A stretch of 64,000 nt of DNA from Pseudomonas fuscovaginae SE-1 (GTDB lineage Bacteria > Pseudomonadota > Gammaproteobacteria > Pseudomonadales > Pseudomonadaceae): positions 19,570 to 83,569 of the forward strand of contig NZ_AQOH01000047.1 of NCBI RefSeq assembly GCF_000364705.1, in the 5' to 3' direction. How positions within the stretch are numbered: the first letter of the stretch is position 1; each line of letters opens with the position of its first letter. This document shows positions 1 to 10,533 of the stretch, one piece after another. Both the position numbers and the translations under genes were made by a program. Below the pieces are notes generated by a model that worked only from the letters and a program-made list of their open reading frames with translations, had not been told where the DNA came from and did not search any database.

Positions 1-227
1 ACCTGCGTATCAAGATCCAGCACCCGAGCATCGGCGAATGCCTGGGGCGTACACGCAATCTGTCCAGCCAGGGTGTGGACGTGCAGCATCCGGGGTTGTC
101 GCGGCTGCCCACCGGGGCGGTGGTCTACGGCCAGGTGCAGGACCTGCCGGTGGCCGCGCCGCGCATTCGCATGGAGGTGATCCGGGTCGACGCCGAAGGC
201 ATCGGCCTGCGCTTCATCGATCTTTGA
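1..227 (+). CDS. PilZ-domain protein, C-terminal fragment
   Basis: The open frame enters from the left edge and stops at a TGA at 225-227, so only about 74 C-terminal residues are visible. They include an N-L-S-S-Q-G motif followed by short beta-like segments and end in G-I-G-L-R-F-I-D-L. This is the usual pattern of a PilZ c-di-GMP-binding beta barrel (the D/NxSxxG motif), although the upstream RxxxR motif falls outside the window. Full-length relatives include flagellar-brake (YcgR-like) proteins, but the N-terminal part needed to decide is missing. The 3' end overlaps the convergent TPR gene by 14 bases. Confidence 0.6.
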   Translation, partial: LRIKIQHPSIGECLGRTRNLSSQGVDVQHPGLSRLPTGAVVYGQVQDLPVAAPRIRMEVIRVDAEGIGLRFIDL

Positions 228-537
228 GCGCGGCCTTTTCCAGCTTCTTCAGGAACACCGTCATTTCCTTTTCCGCCTGCTTGTCGCCCTGGCCGCGGGC
301 GGCCTCCAGGCCCTGTTCCCAGGCCAGCCTTGCCGCAGCCAGGTCACCAGCGCCCTGCTGGGCCTTGCCCAGCAGTTTCCAGGCGGCCGAATACTTGGGG
401 TCGAGGACGACACAGCGTTGCAGGTGCTCGGCAGCCCTGGCGTGGTCGCCGAGGTCCAGGTAACCCTTGCCCAGGCCGAAGCGCAGCAGCGGGTTATCCA
501 CACCCTTGGCGAGCATCTTTTCCAGTGATTCGAGCAT
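214..537 (-). CDS. Small TPR-repeat protein
   Basis: This 107-residue protein starts at the ATG at 535-537, preceded by an AGGAG ribosome binding site. A longer upstream reading would run through a REP repeat and is not credible. Residues about 18-85 are helical and carry TPR signatures (L-G-K-G-Y-L-D-L-G-D-H-A-R-A-A-E-H-L, then A-W-K-L-L-G-K-A-Q-Q-G-A-G-D), that is, roughly two tetratricopeptide repeats, and the C-terminus is Lys/Glu rich. TPRs bind partner proteins, but no catalytic function is visible. The gene is convergent with and overlaps the PilZ gene. Its real partner is unknown. Confidence 0.75.
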   Translation of the reverse strand: MLESLEKMLAKGVDNPLLRFGLGKGYLDLGDHARAAEHLQRCVVLDPKYSAAWKLLGKAQQGAGDLAAARLAWEQGLEAARGQGDKQAEKEMTVFLKKLEKAALKDR

Positions 538-577
538 GGCGATCCTCCTGTTAACGATGACTGAGGGCGAAAGAGCT

Positions 578-713
578 TTTGTGGCGAGCGGGCTTGCCCG
601 CGCCCGGCTGCAAGGCAGCCGCAAATCCAGCTTACGCGGTTTAACTGAAAGACCGTGTAGCCTGGGTTTGGGGCCGCTTTGCGGCCCAGCGCGGGCGAGC
701 CCGCTCGCCACAA
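578..713. repeat. REP-type inverted pair, family 1 (copy 1)
   Basis: The two ends are near-perfect inverted copies: TTTGTGGCGAGCGGGC on the left and its complement on the right. They flank a core with a smaller palindrome around GGGGCCGCTTTGCGGCCC. The element fills the gap between the TPR gene and the trkA 3' end. The same design recurs near 8.1, 28.1 and 50.1 kb. It matches the REP doublet/REPIN layout common between Pseudomonas genes. Confidence 0.85.
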
Positions 714-739
714 ATTGGGGGCGGCTTATCATAAGGTTG

Positions 740-2113
740 TCAGAAAAAGCTCAAGCCCACGTGGAACAGTTTCTCCACATCGCGGATATGCTTTTTATCC
801 ACAAGGAACAGGATCACATGGTCGCCGGCCTGGATCACCGTGTCGTCGTGGGCGATCAGCACTTCCTCGTCGCGGATGATCGCGCCGATGGTGGTGCCCG
901 GCGGCAGTGCGATGTCCTCGATGGCCCGGCCGATCACCTTGCTCGACTTCATGTCGCCGTGGGCGATCGCCTCGATGGCCTCCGCCGCGCCCCGGCGCAG
1001 CGAGTGCACGCTGACGATATCGCCGCGACGCACGTGGGCCAGCAGGGTGCCGATGGTCGCCAGTTGCGGACTGATGGCGATGTCGATGTCGCCACCCTGG
1101 ATCAGGTCGACATAGGCCGGGTTGTTGATGATGGTCATGACCTTCTTCGCGCCCATCCGCTTGGCCAGCAGCGAGGACATGATGTTGGCCTCGTCGTCGT
1201 TGGTCAGCGCCAGGAACAGGTCGGCATCGTTGATGTTCTCTTCCATCAGCAGGTCGCGGTCCGAGGCACTGCCCTGCAGCACCACGGTGCTGTCGAGGGT
1301 GTCGGACAGGTGCCGGCAACGGGCGGCGCTCATCTCGATGATCTTCACCTGGTAGCGGCTTTCGATCGCTTCGGCCAGGCGCTCGCCGATCTGTCCGCCG
1401 CCGGCGATGACGATGCGTTTGTTGCTCTCGTCGAGCCGGCGCATCTCGCTCATCACCGCGCGGATGTGTGCCTTGGCGGCGATGAAGAACACTTCGTCGT
1501 CGGCCTCGATCACCGTGTCGCCGCGGGGCATGATCGGCCGGTCGCGGCGAAAGATCGCCGCCACGCGGGTGTCGGCGTTGGGCATGTGCTCGCGCAACTG
1601 GCGCAGTTGCTGGCCCACCAGCGGGCCGCCGTAGTAGGCGCGGATCGCCACCAGCTGGGCCTTGCCCTCGGCGAAGTCGATCACCTGCAGGGCACCGGGG
1701 GTTTCGATCAGGCGCTTGATGTAGTTGGTGACCACTTGCTCCGGGCTGATCAGAACGTCCACCGGGATCGCGTCGTTGTCGAACAGCTCGGCGCGGGTCA
1801 GGTAAGCCGACTCGCGCACGCGGGCGATCTTGGTCGGGGTGTGGAACAGGGTATGGGCGACCTGGCAGGCGACCATGTTGGTCTCGTCGCTGTTGGTCAC
1901 CGCCACCAGCATGTCGGCGTCATCCGCGCCGGCCTGGCGCAGGATCGTCGGGAACGAGGCACGGCCCTGCACGGTGCGGATGTCCAGGCGGTCGCCGAGG
2001 TCGCGCAGGCGCTCGCCATCGGTGTCGACCACGGTGATGTCGTTGGCCTCGCTGGCCAGGTGTTCGGCCAGCGTCCCGCCGACCTGTCCGGCGCCGAGAA
2101 TGATGATTTTCAT
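740..2113 (-). CDS. trkA: TrkA, NAD-binding regulatory subunit of Trk potassium uptake
   Basis: This 457-residue cytoplasmic protein binds NAD(H) and gates the TrkH/TrkG potassium channel. Two RCK modules are visible. The first Rossmann fold begins at residue 1 with [10 protein letters not shown]. The second begins near residue 235 with [11 protein letters not shown]. Each is followed by an RCK_C (TrkA_C) segment, near 145-228 and 372-457. Length and duplicated architecture match classical TrkA. It is the last gene of the minus-strand run def-fmt-rsmB-trkA and starts 37 bases after the rsmB stop, so co-transcription is likely. This gene order is typical of Pseudomonas near oriC. Confidence 0.96.
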   Translation of the reverse strand: MKIIILGAGQVGGTLAEHLASEANDITVVDTDGERLRDLGDRLDIRTVQGRASFPTILRQAGADDADMLVAVTNSDETNMVACQVAHTLFHTPTKIARVRESAYLTRAELFDNDAIPVDVLISPEQVVTNYIKRLIETPGALQVIDFAEGKAQLVAIRAYYGGPLVGQQLRQLREHMPNADTRVAAIFRRDRPIMPRGDTVIEADDEVFFIAAKAHIRAVMSEMRRLDESNKRIVIAGGGQIGERLAEAIESRYQVKIIEMSAARCRHLSDTLDSTVVLQGSASDRDLLMEENINDADLFLALTNDDEANIMSSLLAKRMGAKKVMTIINNPAYVDLIQGGDIDIAISPQLATIGTLLAHVRRGDIVSVHSLRRGAAEAIEAIAHGDMKSSKVIGRAIEDIALPPGTTIGAIIRDEEVLIAHDDTVIQAGDHVILFLVDKKHIRDVEKLFHVGLSFF

Positions 2114-2150
2114 CGGGTGGCTTTCATCCCTGTGGCTCCGTTCGACCCGC

Positions 2151-3461
2151 TCAGCCGCGTGCGGCGGCGATCTTGATCAGTTTGGCGTAGTAGAAACCGT
2201 CGTGGCCACCTTCCTGTGCCAGCAGTTGCCGGCCATGGGGCTGCCTGACGCCGAAGCTGCCCGCAATGTCCAGTTCGCGAGCACCGGAGGTGCGGGCCAG
2301 GAATGCCTCGATCACTTCGGTGTTTTCCGTCGGCAGGGTCGAGCAGGTGGCGTAGAGCAGGATGCCGCCGACTTCCAGGGTCGCCCACATCGCGTCCAGC
2401 AATTCACCCTGCAGGCTGGCCAGGGCGGCGATGTCGTCGGCCTGGCGGGTCAGCTTGATGTCCGGATGGCGGCGGATGACGCCAGTGGCCGAGCAGGGTG
2501 CGTCGAGCAGGATGCGCTGGAACGGCTTGCCGTCCCACCAACTGGCGGTGTCGCGACCATCGGCGGCGATCAGTTCGGCCTCCAGCCCCAGGCGGTCGAG
2601 GTTTTCGCGTACCCGCAGCAGGCGCTTGGCCTCCAGGTCGACGGCGACCACCCCGGCCAGTTGCGGCTGGGCTTCGAGGATATGGCAGGTCTTGCCGCCC
2701 GGCGCGCAGCAGGCGTCCAGCACCCGTTGGCCGGGAGCCAGATCGAGCAGGTCGGCGGCCAGTTGCGCGGCTTCGTCCTGCACGCTGATCCAACCCTCGG
2801 CAAAGCCTGGCAGGTTGCGCACGTCGCAGGCTTCGTCGAGGACGATACCATCGCGGCTGTAGTCGCAAGGCCGGGCCGCGACCGCGGCGTCACCCAGCAG
2901 CTTGAGGTAGGTGTCGCGGCTGTGGTGGCGGCGGTTGACCCGCAGGATCATCGGCGGGTGGGCGTTGTTCGCCGCGCAGATGGTTTCCCACTGCTCGGGC
3001 CAGAACGCCTTCAGCGCCTTCTGCAGCCAGCGCGGGTGGGCGGTACGCACCACCGGGTCGCGTTCCAGCTCGGCCAGCAGCTCGGTGCTTTCGCGCTGTG
3101 CGCGGCGCAGCACGGCATTGAGCAGGCCCTTGGCCCAGGGTTTCTTCAGTTTGTCGGCGCAACCGACGGTCTCGCCGATGGCGGCGTGGGCCGGGATGCG
3201 GGTGTAGAGCAGTTGATAGAGGCCAACCAGCAGCAGCGCCTCGACATCGGCATCGGCGGCCTTGAAAGGCTTCTGCAGCAGCTTGGCCGCCAGCGCCGAC
3301 AGCCGTGGCTGCCAACGGGCGGCGCCGAACGCAAGGTCCTGGGTCAGGCCACGATCGCGGGCCTCGACCTTGTCCAACTGCGCCGGCAGGGAGCTGTTGA
3401 GCGAGGCCTTGCCGCCGAGGACGGCGGCCAGTGCCTTGGCGGCGGCCAGGCGCGGGTTCAT
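2151..3461 (-). CDS. rsmB: RsmB, 16S rRNA (cytosine-967-C5)-methyltransferase
   Basis: This 436-residue SAM-dependent enzyme methylates C967 of 16S rRNA. The N-terminal ~140 residues form a NusB-like RNA-binding domain. The Rossmann methyltransferase domain shows [12 protein letters not shown] (SAM motif I). It also has both family cysteines, in D-A-P-C-S-A-T-G and [11 protein letters not shown], one acting as nucleophile and one in product release. The start ATG overlaps the fmt stop by four bases (ATGA), so the two are translationally coupled. Length is normal for the family (about 430). Confidence 0.96.
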   Translation of the reverse strand: MNPRLAAAKALAAVLGGKASLNSSLPAQLDKVEARDRGLTQDLAFGAARWQPRLSALAAKLLQKPFKAADADVEALLLVGLYQLLYTRIPAHAAIGETVGCADKLKKPWAKGLLNAVLRRAQRESTELLAELERDPVVRTAHPRWLQKALKAFWPEQWETICAANNAHPPMILRVNRRHHSRDTYLKLLGDAAVAARPCDYSRDGIVLDEACDVRNLPGFAEGWISVQDEAAQLAADLLDLAPGQRVLDACCAPGGKTCHILEAQPQLAGVVAVDLEAKRLLRVRENLDRLGLEAELIAADGRDTASWWDGKPFQRILLDAPCSATGVIRRHPDIKLTRQADDIAALASLQGELLDAMWATLEVGGILLYATCSTLPTENTEVIEAFLARTSGARELDIAGSFGVRQPHGRQLLAQEGGHDGFYYAKLIKIAAARG

Positions 3462-4402
3462 TGGCCGAGTACCGTACCGAGGGCGAATTTCTCGCGGCGG
3501 CTGTTGAACAGGTCACTGAAGTTCAGCGCCTTGCCGCCGGGCAGTTGCAGGCGGGTCAGGCACAGCGCGCCCTGGCCGGTGGCGACGATCAGGCCATCCT
3601 TGCTCGCGGCGAGGATTTCGCCCGGCTGGCCCTGGCCTTCGGCGGTGCTGGCGGCCAGCACTTTCAGGGCTTCGCCGTCGAGGCTGCTATGGCAGATCGG
3701 CCATGGGTTGAAGGCACGGATCAGCCGCTCCAGCTCGACGGCCGGGCGCTGCCAGTCGATGCGCGCCTCATCCTTGTTCAGCTTGTGGGCGTAGGTGGCC
3801 AGGCTGTCGTCCTGCACGTCGCCGACCAGCGTGCCGGCGGCCAGGCCGGCGATGGCCTCGATGACTGCCGGTGGGCCGAGTTCGGCCAGGCGGTCATGCA
3901 GGGTGCCACCGGTGTCCTCGGCACTGATCGGGGTGACGGTCTTGAGCAGCATCGGCCCGGTGTCGAGGCCGGCTTCCATGCGCATCACGGTCACGCCACT
4001 TTCCGCGTCGCCGGCTTCCACCGCGCGCTGGATCGGCGCCGCACCGCGCCAGCGCGGCAGCAGCGAGGCGTGGCTGTTGATGCAACCCAGGCGCGGGATA
4101 TCCAGCACCACCTGCGGCAGGATCAGGCCATAGGCGACTACCACCATCAGGTCCGGCTGGAGCGCCGCCAGATCGGCCTGGGCGTCTTCGTTGCGCAGGG
4201 TTGGCGGTTGCAGGACGGTGATGCCGTGTTCCAGCGCCAGTTGCTTGACCGGGCTGGGCATCAGCTTCTGCCCGCGCCCTGCCGGGCGGTCCGGCTGGGT
4301 GTAGACGGCGACGATCTCATGGGGGCTGTCGAGCAGGGCCTTGAGGTGTTCGGCGGCGAATTCGGGGGTGCCGGCGAAGACGATGCGCAGTGGCTCAGTC
4401 AT
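3458..4402 (-). CDS. fmt: Fmt, methionyl-tRNA formyltransferase
   Basis: The enzyme transfers a formyl group from 10-formyl-THF to initiator Met-tRNA. The 314-residue product starts with [15 protein letters not shown], the typical family N-terminus. It has the catalytic N-x-H segment ([17 protein letters not shown]) and the L-D-T-G-P-M loop. A longer in-frame reading begins at 4693 but would cross the REP-like repeat and part of def, so the ATG at 4400-4402 was chosen. It lies downstream of def, whose product removes the same formyl group, and overlaps rsmB by four bases. Confidence 0.97.
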   Translation of the reverse strand: MTEPLRIVFAGTPEFAAEHLKALLDSPHEIVAVYTQPDRPAGRGQKLMPSPVKQLALEHGITVLQPPTLRNEDAQADLAALQPDLMVVVAYGLILPQVVLDIPRLGCINSHASLLPRWRGAAPIQRAVEAGDAESGVTVMRMEAGLDTGPMLLKTVTPISAEDTGGTLHDRLAELGPPAVIEAIAGLAAGTLVGDVQDDSLATYAHKLNKDEARIDWQRPAVELERLIRAFNPWPICHSSLDGEALKVLAASTAEGQGQPGEILAASKDGLIVATGQGALCLTRLQLPGGKALNFSDLFNSRREKFALGTVLGQ

Positions 4403-4452
4403 GGATAGGGCTCGCTTGAGAGAGGACGGGACATTGTCATAATGTCGCTTTC

Positions 4453-4543
4453 TGTAGGAGGTGGCGGTGCGGCGATCCGACTTGCCCGCGAATGGGCCCT
4501 TGAGAGCGCTAAAAGCTTCGCGGGCAAGCCACGCTCCTACACA
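4453..4543. repeat. REP-like inverted repeat between def and fmt
   Basis: An imperfect palindrome has TGTAGGAG at the left end and CTCCTACA at the right, with CTTGCCCGCGAA and TTCGCGGGCAAG arms inside. It separates def from fmt. A transcript crossing it would form a strong hairpin, so it could attenuate or stabilise the def-fmt message, but it has no T-tract. Confidence 0.75.
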
Positions 4544-4559
4544 GGATGGGGTCGGGGGA

Positions 4560-5066
4560 TCAGGCGTTCTGGCGGTGCTGCTTTTCCAGCTTCTTCTTGA
4601 TCCGGTCGCGCTTGAGCGTCGACAGGTAATCGACGAACAGCTTGCCGTTGAGGTGGTCGCATTCGTGCTGGATGCACACCGCCAGCAGACCATCGGCTTC
4701 CAGTTCGAACGGCTTGCCGTCGCGGTCCAGCGCCTTGATGCGCACGCGGGTCGGGCGATCGACGTTCTCGTAGAAGCCCGGCACCGACAGGCAGCCTTCC
4801 TGGTACTGGTCCTTCTCTTCGGTCAGCGCTTCGAACTCGGGGTTGATGAACACCCGTGGCTCGCTGCGATCCTCGCTCAGGTCCATGACCACGATACGCT
4901 GGTGCACGTTGACCTGGGTCGCGGCGAGGCCGATGCCCGGGGCCTCATACATGGTTTCAAACATGTCATCGATCAGTTGCCGAACCTTGTCGTCCACCTC
5001 GGCCACGGGTTTGGCGATGGTGCGCAGGCGCGGGTCTGGAAATTCGAGGATGTTTAAAATGGCCAT
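4560..5066 (-). CDS. def: Def, peptide deformylase
   Basis: This metalloenzyme removes the N-formyl group from nascent proteins. The 168-residue product has all three family motifs: G-I-G-L-A-A-T-Q at residues 44-51, E-G-C-L-S, whose Cys is a metal ligand, and Q-H-E-C-D-H, whose HExxH supplies two His ligands and the catalytic Glu. Length is exactly typical. It is the first gene of the minus-strand def/fmt/rsmB/trkA group and is divergent from the LysM gene. The 152-base gap between 5066 and 5219 must therefore hold both promoters. Confidence 0.97.
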   Translation of the reverse strand: MAILNILEFPDPRLRTIAKPVAEVDDKVRQLIDDMFETMYEAPGIGLAATQVNVHQRIVVMDLSEDRSEPRVFINPEFEALTEEKDQYQEGCLSVPGFYENVDRPTRVRIKALDRDGKPFELEADGLLAVCIQHECDHLNGKLFVDYLSTLKRDRIKKKLEKQHRQNA

Positions 5067-5218
5067 AGGCGTATTTGCTGCACATGTGAGGTAAAGTCAG
5101 AGACGGCTGCCGAAACGTCACGGCGGGATCGGCTACCGTTGTAAAACGTTCTCCCTGGGAGCGAGCCGCGGGGGCTCTGGCGTTTCACGCGAAGACACAT
5201 GATAAAGGGATTCACCGC

Positions 5219-6241
5219 ATGAGGAAAACACTACTCGCCCTGCTGCTGGCCTTTACCGGTGTCGCGCAGGCGCAAGTGCAACTCAAGGATGGTTATCCAC
5301 AGCGCTACACCGTGGTGCGCGGCGACACGCTGTGGGACATTTCCGGGAAGTTTCTCCGCGAACCGTGGAAGTGGCCGCAGATCTGGCACGCCAATCCGCA
5401 GATCGCCAACCCCGACCTGATCTACCCCGGCGACACCCTGATCCTGCAGTTCGTCGATGGCCAGCCACGGCTGGTGGTCGAGCGTGGCGCCTCCCGCGGC
5501 ACCATCAAGCTGTCGCCGCAGGTGCGCCGCTCGCCGGTGGCCGAGGCGATTCCGAGCATTCCGCTGGAGAAGATCAACGCCTTCCTGCTGAGCAACCGCA
5601 TCGTCGACAGCGTCGAGGAATTCAAGCGCGCCCCATACATTCTGGCCGGCAGCAACGAGCGGGTGCTCAGCGGCATGGGCGACCGGATCTACGCGCGCGG
5701 CGCCTTCGACCCGACCCACAACGTGTACGGCCTGTTCCGCCAGGGCAAGGTCTACACCGACCCGCAGACCAAGGAATTTCTCGGTATCAACGCCGACGAC
5801 ATCGGTACCGGCGAGCTGCTGGCCACCGAGGGCGATGTCGGCACCCTGACGCTGCGTCGCACCACCGAGGAAGTGCGCCTCGGCGATCGGCTGTTCGTCA
5901 GCGAGGAGCGGCCGATCACCTCGACCTTCATGCCGAGTGCGCCCCAGTCTCAGGTCAACGGCGTGATCATAGATGTGCCACGAGGTGTTACACAGATCGG
6001 CGTCATGGACGTGGTCACGATCGACAAGGGACGCCGCGACGGATTGGCCGAAGGCAATGTTCTCGCGGTGTTCAAGACCGGCGAGACGGTTCGCGACCGG
6101 GTCACCGGGCAGCCGGTGAAGATTCCCGACGAGCGTTCCGGCCTGCTGATGGTGTTCCGCACCTACGAAAAGCTCAGCTATGGTTTGGTACTCAATGCCA
6201 CGCGGTCGCTGGCGGTGCAGGACAAGGTACGCAATCCGTAA
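5219..6241 (+). CDS. Secreted LysM-domain protein
   Basis: This 340-residue protein begins with a signal peptide (M-R-K-T-L-L-A-L-L-L-A-F, cleavage probably after A-Q-A near residue 19). A single LysM domain follows at about 30-80, with Y-T-V-V-R-G-D-T-L-W-D-I-S and the closing N-P-D-L-I-Y-P-G-D-T-L-I-L, expected to bind peptidoglycan in the periplasm. The remaining ~250 residues have no catalytic motif that I recognise. Proteins of this size and layout sit between def and dprA across Pseudomonas. A DnaA-box match lies at 5293-5301 inside the gene. Confidence 0.88.
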   Translation: MRKTLLALLLAFTGVAQAQVQLKDGYPQRYTVVRGDTLWDISGKFLREPWKWPQIWHANPQIANPDLIYPGDTLILQFVDGQPRLVVERGASRGTIKLSPQVRRSPVAEAIPSIPLEKINAFLLSNRIVDSVEEFKRAPYILAGSNERVLSGMGDRIYARGAFDPTHNVYGLFRQGKVYTDPQTKEFLGINADDIGTGELLATEGDVGTLTLRRTTEEVRLGDRLFVSEERPITSTFMPSAPQSQVNGVIIDVPRGVTQIGVMDVVTIDKGRRDGLAEGNVLAVFKTGETVRDRVTGQPVKIPDERSGLLMVFRTYEKLSYGLVLNATRSLAVQDKVRNP

Positions 6242-6290
6242 CGGCTGTCGCAGTGCCCGCGACCGCTTGCTGAACAGGTTACTCACAGAG

Positions 6291-6299
6291 TTATCCACA
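6291..6299 (+). promoter_or_regulatory. Intergenic DnaA-box match upstream of dprA
   Basis: TTATCCACA, the exact DnaA consensus, lies 46 bases before the dprA start. It is the only one of ten exact matches in the first 17 kb that falls between genes. It could be a DnaA regulatory or titration site, but occupancy is not shown. Confidence 0.5.
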
Positions 6300-6344
6300 G
6301 CTCGTCCTGCTTGATCACGACTGCCACGGATCAAGGATGAGCTG

Positions 6345-7448
6345 ATGTCACAGTCTGTGTGCAACACCCTGTCGCCGGCGGAGCTGGAAGCCCGCCTGCG
6401 TCTGCATCGCCTGCCGGAAATCGGCCCCAGGCGCTTTCGCCAACTGATCGAAACCTTTGGTTCGGCCTCTTCCGCCCTGAGCGCGCCAGCTGCGGCCTGG
6501 CGCTCGCTGGGGCTGCCGGCGAGCAGCGCCGAGGCGCGCCGCAGCCCCGCCGTACGCGACGGCGCCAGCGCTGCATTGGCCTGGCTGGAGCGGCCGGGCC
6601 AGCATTTGCTGATGTGGGACCAGGCCGCCTACCCGGCCCTGCTGGCTGAACTGGATGACGCCCCGCCACTGCTGTTCGTCGCCGGTGATCCGACCATTCT
6701 GGACAAGCCGCAACTGGCGCTGGTTGGTAGCCGGCGGGCTTCCCGACCGGGCATGGACACCGCCGCGGCCTTCTCACGCAGCCTCGCCGCGGCCGGTTTC
6801 GTCATCACCAGCGGCCTGGCCCTGGGCATCGATGGTGCCGCCCATCAGGCCGCGCTGGACGTTGGCGGGCTGACGGTGGGTGTGCTCGGCACCGGCCTGG
6901 AAAATTTTTATCCACAGCGGCACCGCAGCCTGGCGCAGGCCATGATTGCCCAGGGCAGCGCCGTGGTGTCCGAGTTTCCCCTGGACACCGTGCCGCAGCC
7001 GGGCAACTTTCCACGGCGCAACCGGATCATCAGCGGCTTGTCCCTCGGCGTGCTGGTGGTCGAGGCCAGCGTCGCCAGTGGCTCGCTGATCACCGCCCGG
7101 CTGGCGGCGGAACAGGGGCGCGAGGTCTATGCCATCCCCGGTTCCATCCACCATCCCGGCGCGCGCGGTTGCCACCAGTTGATCCGCGATGGCGCGGTGC
7201 TGGTGGAAACGGTCGATGACATCCTGCAGAACCTGCGCGGCTGGCAGCGCATGCCGGCCAGCGTGCTGCCCGAGGCCCCGATCCATCCGCTGCTGGCCCT
7301 GCTGCACGCCGCGCCGCAGACCAGCGAAGCGCTGGCCCGGGCCTGTGGCTGGAGCCTGGCGCGGGTGCTGGCGGGCCTGACCGAACTGGAGCTGGAGGGC
7401 CGGGTGGCCAATGATGGTGGACGCTGGTTAGCTCGCAGCCCGACCTGA
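6345..7448 (+). CDS. dprA: DprA, DNA-processing protein
   Basis: DprA protects incoming single-stranded DNA and loads RecA during natural transformation. The 367-residue protein has an N-terminal SAM-like helical region and a central Rossmann-like domain with V-G-S-R-R-A-S, S-G-L-A-L-G-I-D-G-A-A-H and F-P-R-R-N-R-I-I-S-G-L-S, the hallmarks of the DNA_processg_A family. A C-terminal winged-helix segment follows from about residue 300. Length is standard. It is followed closely by tsaC in the same direction, as in many Gammaproteobacteria. Confidence 0.96.
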   Translation: MSQSVCNTLSPAELEARLRLHRLPEIGPRRFRQLIETFGSASSALSAPAAAWRSLGLPASSAEARRSPAVRDGASAALAWLERPGQHLLMWDQAAYPALLAELDDAPPLLFVAGDPTILDKPQLALVGSRRASRPGMDTAAAFSRSLAAAGFVITSGLALGIDGAAHQAALDVGGLTVGVLGTGLENFYPQRHRSLAQAMIAQGSAVVSEFPLDTVPQPGNFPRRNRIISGLSLGVLVVEASVASGSLITARLAAEQGREVYAIPGSIHHPGARGCHQLIRDGAVLVETVDDILQNLRGWQRMPASVLPEAPIHPLLALLHAAPQTSEALARACGWSLARVLAGLTELELEGRVANDGGRWLARSPT

Positions 7449-7486
7449 GGTAAACTGCGGGCAGCGTTGAATCCGGAGAGCAAGCA

Positions 7487-8044
7487 ATGGTCAAGAGTTG
7501 GCGTGTGCAAGAAGCCGCACGAGAAGTTCGCGCAGGAGCGGTGATTGCCTATCCAACCGAAGCGGTCTGGGGGCTGGGGTGCGATCCCTGGAACGAAGAG
7601 GCGGTGGATCGGTTGCTGGCGCTCAAGAATCGTTCGGTGGACAAGGGTCTGATCCTGGTGGCGGACAACATCCGCCAGTTCGACTTCCTGTTCGAGGATT
7701 TCCCCGAGGAGTGGATCGATCGCATGGCCAGTACCTGGCCGGGGCCCAACACCTGGCTGGTGCCGCACCAAGACCTGCTGCCGGAGTGGGTCACTGGTCG
7801 CCATGACACCGTGGCCGTGCGGGTCAGCGATCACCCGCTGGTGCGTGACCTGTGCTCGCTGGTCGGGCCGTTGATCTCCACCTCCGCCAACCCCCAGGGG
7901 CGGCCGGCGGCCAGGACCCGGTTGCGGGTGGAGCAGTATTTCCGTGGGCAGCTGGACCTGGTGCTGGGCGGTCACTTGGGTGGGCGCAAGAACCCGAGCC
8001 TGATCCGCGACCTGGCGACGGGGAAGGTCGTACGCCCTTCGTAG
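7487..8044 (+). CDS. tsaC: TsaC, threonylcarbamoyl-AMP synthase
   Basis: This 185-residue YrdC/Sua5-type enzyme makes threonylcarbamoyl-AMP from threonine, bicarbonate and ATP, the first step of t6A37 tRNA modification. Visible family motifs are [13 protein letters not shown] near residue 22, [12 protein letters not shown], and [11 protein letters not shown]. It is the short, YrdC-only form without a Sua5 C-terminal domain. It starts 38 bases after dprA and probably shares its transcript. A REP pair begins 32 bases after the stop. Confidence 0.95.
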   Translation: MVKSWRVQEAAREVRAGAVIAYPTEAVWGLGCDPWNEEAVDRLLALKNRSVDKGLILVADNIRQFDFLFEDFPEEWIDRMASTWPGPNTWLVPHQDLLPEWVTGRHDTVAVRVSDHPLVRDLCSLVGPLISTSANPQGRPAARTRLRVEQYFRGQLDLVLGGHLGGRKNPSLIRDLATGKVVRPS

Positions 8045-8076
8045 CATGTGTACACGCAGTCAGCGGTGAGCCCGCT

Positions 8077-8228
8077 TTTGTGGTGAGCGGGCTTGCCCGC
8101 GCTGGGGCGCGAAGCGGCCCTAAAACCTGTCGCCCCGGTTTTCCTGACACACCGTGTACCCAGGCTTTGGGGGCGCCTTGCGCCCCAGCGCGGCGGTGCG
8201 GCGTTCCGACGAGCCCGCTCGCCACAAA
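8077..8228. repeat. REP-type inverted pair, family 1 (copy 2)
   Basis: Outer arms TTTGTGGTGAGCGGGCTTGC and GCCCGCTCGCCACAAA enclose a core with GCGCTGGGGCGCGAAGC and GCGCCTTGCGCCCCAGCGC. The element sits between the convergent tsaC and qor genes and is homologous to the copies near 0.6, 28.1 and 50.1 kb. The core also carries a CGGTGCGGCGTTCCGAC insertion that is shared with the 28.1- and 50.1-kb copies. Confidence 0.85.
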
Positions 8229-8277
8229 GCGCGCTTGCTACAGGGCTCGCCTGCCTGCTCCCCACAGCGCCTCTATC

Positions 8278-9255
8278 TCAGGGGAGCAACACCGTCGAGC
8301 CGGTCGTCCGCCGTCCCGCCAGCTCGATCTGCGCTTTCGCCGCCTCGGCCAACCCATACCGCGCACCGATCTCGATCTTCAACTGCCCACCGATCACCAG
8401 CCCGAACAACTCGTCAGCCATCGCCTGCAACTGCTGCGGGTTGCTGGCATAGGTGCCCAGGGTCGGCCGGGTCACGTACAGCGAACCCTTGGCCGACAGA
8501 ATCCCCAGGTTGACCCCTTCCACCGCGCCCGAGGCGTTGCCGAAGCTCACCAGCAGGCCGCGTGGCGACAGGCAGTCGAGCGAGGTCAGCCAGGTGTCCT
8601 TGCCGACCCCGTCGTAGACCACCGGGACCTTCTTGCCGTCGGTCAGCTCCAGTACCCGCTTGACCACGTCCTCATGGCTGTAGTCGATGGTCTCCCAGGC
8701 CCCCAGGGACTTGGCATAGGCGGCCTTCTGCGGCGAACTCACGGTGCCGATCAGCTTGGCGCCGATGGCCTTGGCCCACTGGCAGGCCAGCGCCCCGACC
8801 CCGCCGGCGGCGGCGTGGAACAGCACGGTTTCACCCGCCTTGAGTTCGTGGGTCTGGCGCAGCAGGTATTGCACGGTCAGGCCCTTGAGCATCACCGCGG
8901 CGGCCTGCTCGAAGCCGATCTGCTCCGGCAGCTTGATCAGGTGCGCTTGCGGCAGCACGTGGAACTCGCTGTAGGCGCCCAGCGGCCCGGTGCCGTAGGC
9001 GACCCGGTCGCCGACCTTGAAGCGGGTCACTTCGCTGCCCACCGCATCGACGATCCCGGCGCCTTCGCCGCCCAGCCCGGAGGGCAGGCCCGGCGGGGCG
9101 TACAGGCCGCTGCGCCAGTAGGTGTCGATGAAGTTCAGGCCGATGGCCTTGTTCTTTACCCTCACCTGCTGCGGTCCCGGCTCGGCGGGGGTGTAGTCCA
9201 CATACTCGAGGACTTCGGGGCCGCCATGGGCACGGAACTGGATTCGCTTGGCCAT
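8278..9255 (-). CDS. qor: NADPH:quinone oxidoreductase (zeta-crystallin-like)
   Basis: This 325-residue medium-chain dehydrogenase/reductase lacks the zinc ligands of alcohol dehydrogenases. The N-terminal GroES-like fold includes N-F-I-D-T-Y-W-R-S-G-L-Y, a typical QOR signature. The nucleotide-binding domain carries A-A-A-G-G-V-G-A-L-A-C-Q-W. It should reduce quinones with NADPH in the cytosol. The start at 9255 has an AAGGAG ribosome binding site, so an upstream extension to 9348 was rejected. It is divergent from hemF, which follows qor in the same order in P. aeruginosa as I recall it. Confidence 0.93.
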   Translation of the reverse strand: MAKRIQFRAHGGPEVLEYVDYTPAEPGPQQVRVKNKAIGLNFIDTYWRSGLYAPPGLPSGLGGEGAGIVDAVGSEVTRFKVGDRVAYGTGPLGAYSEFHVLPQAHLIKLPEQIGFEQAAAVMLKGLTVQYLLRQTHELKAGETVLFHAAAGGVGALACQWAKAIGAKLIGTVSSPQKAAYAKSLGAWETIDYSHEDVVKRVLELTDGKKVPVVYDGVGKDTWLTSLDCLSPRGLLVSFGNASGAVEGVNLGILSAKGSLYVTRPTLGTYASNPQQLQAMADELFGLVIGGQLKIEIGARYGLAEAAKAQIELAGRRTTGSTVLLP

Positions 9256-9291
9256 CGATACGCTCCTTGAACAGATTTCTTGCAAGCCTGA

Positions 9292-10335
<1,044 letters not shown>

Positions 10336-10384
10336 CCGGTATCCTGCGGTGCGGGTGAGAAGGCTATTGCCCGCAAGCCGGCTC

Positions 10385-10456
10385 CTGCGGAGATCGCGCC
10401 TGGCTCGTGTCTTGTGGGAGCCGGTGTCCCGGTTCATCCGCGAACCGGGCCTTCAA
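10385..10456. repeat. REP-like palindromic fragment between hemF and aroE
   Basis: CTTGTGGGAGCCGG is followed by the inner palindrome CCCGGTTCATCCGCGAACCGGG. The unit resembles the one near 59.3 kb. A related partial unit (GCCCGCAAGCCGGCTCCTGC) lies just to the left. Confidence 0.6.
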
Positions 10457-10533
10457 GCCTTGTCTGCAACGATGGAATCTCCACCCCATTGATCTGACCG
10501 CTGGCCCGCCAGCCCCTACGGGAACCCTGTTTG

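Noticed and set aside
467..3794. Long plus-strand open frames antisense to trkA, rsmB and fmt (569 and 654 codons)
   Set aside because: They lie opposite well-recognised genes, have repetitive His/Asp/Val/Gln-rich composition typical of GC-rich antisense frames, and lack family motifs and ribosome binding sites.
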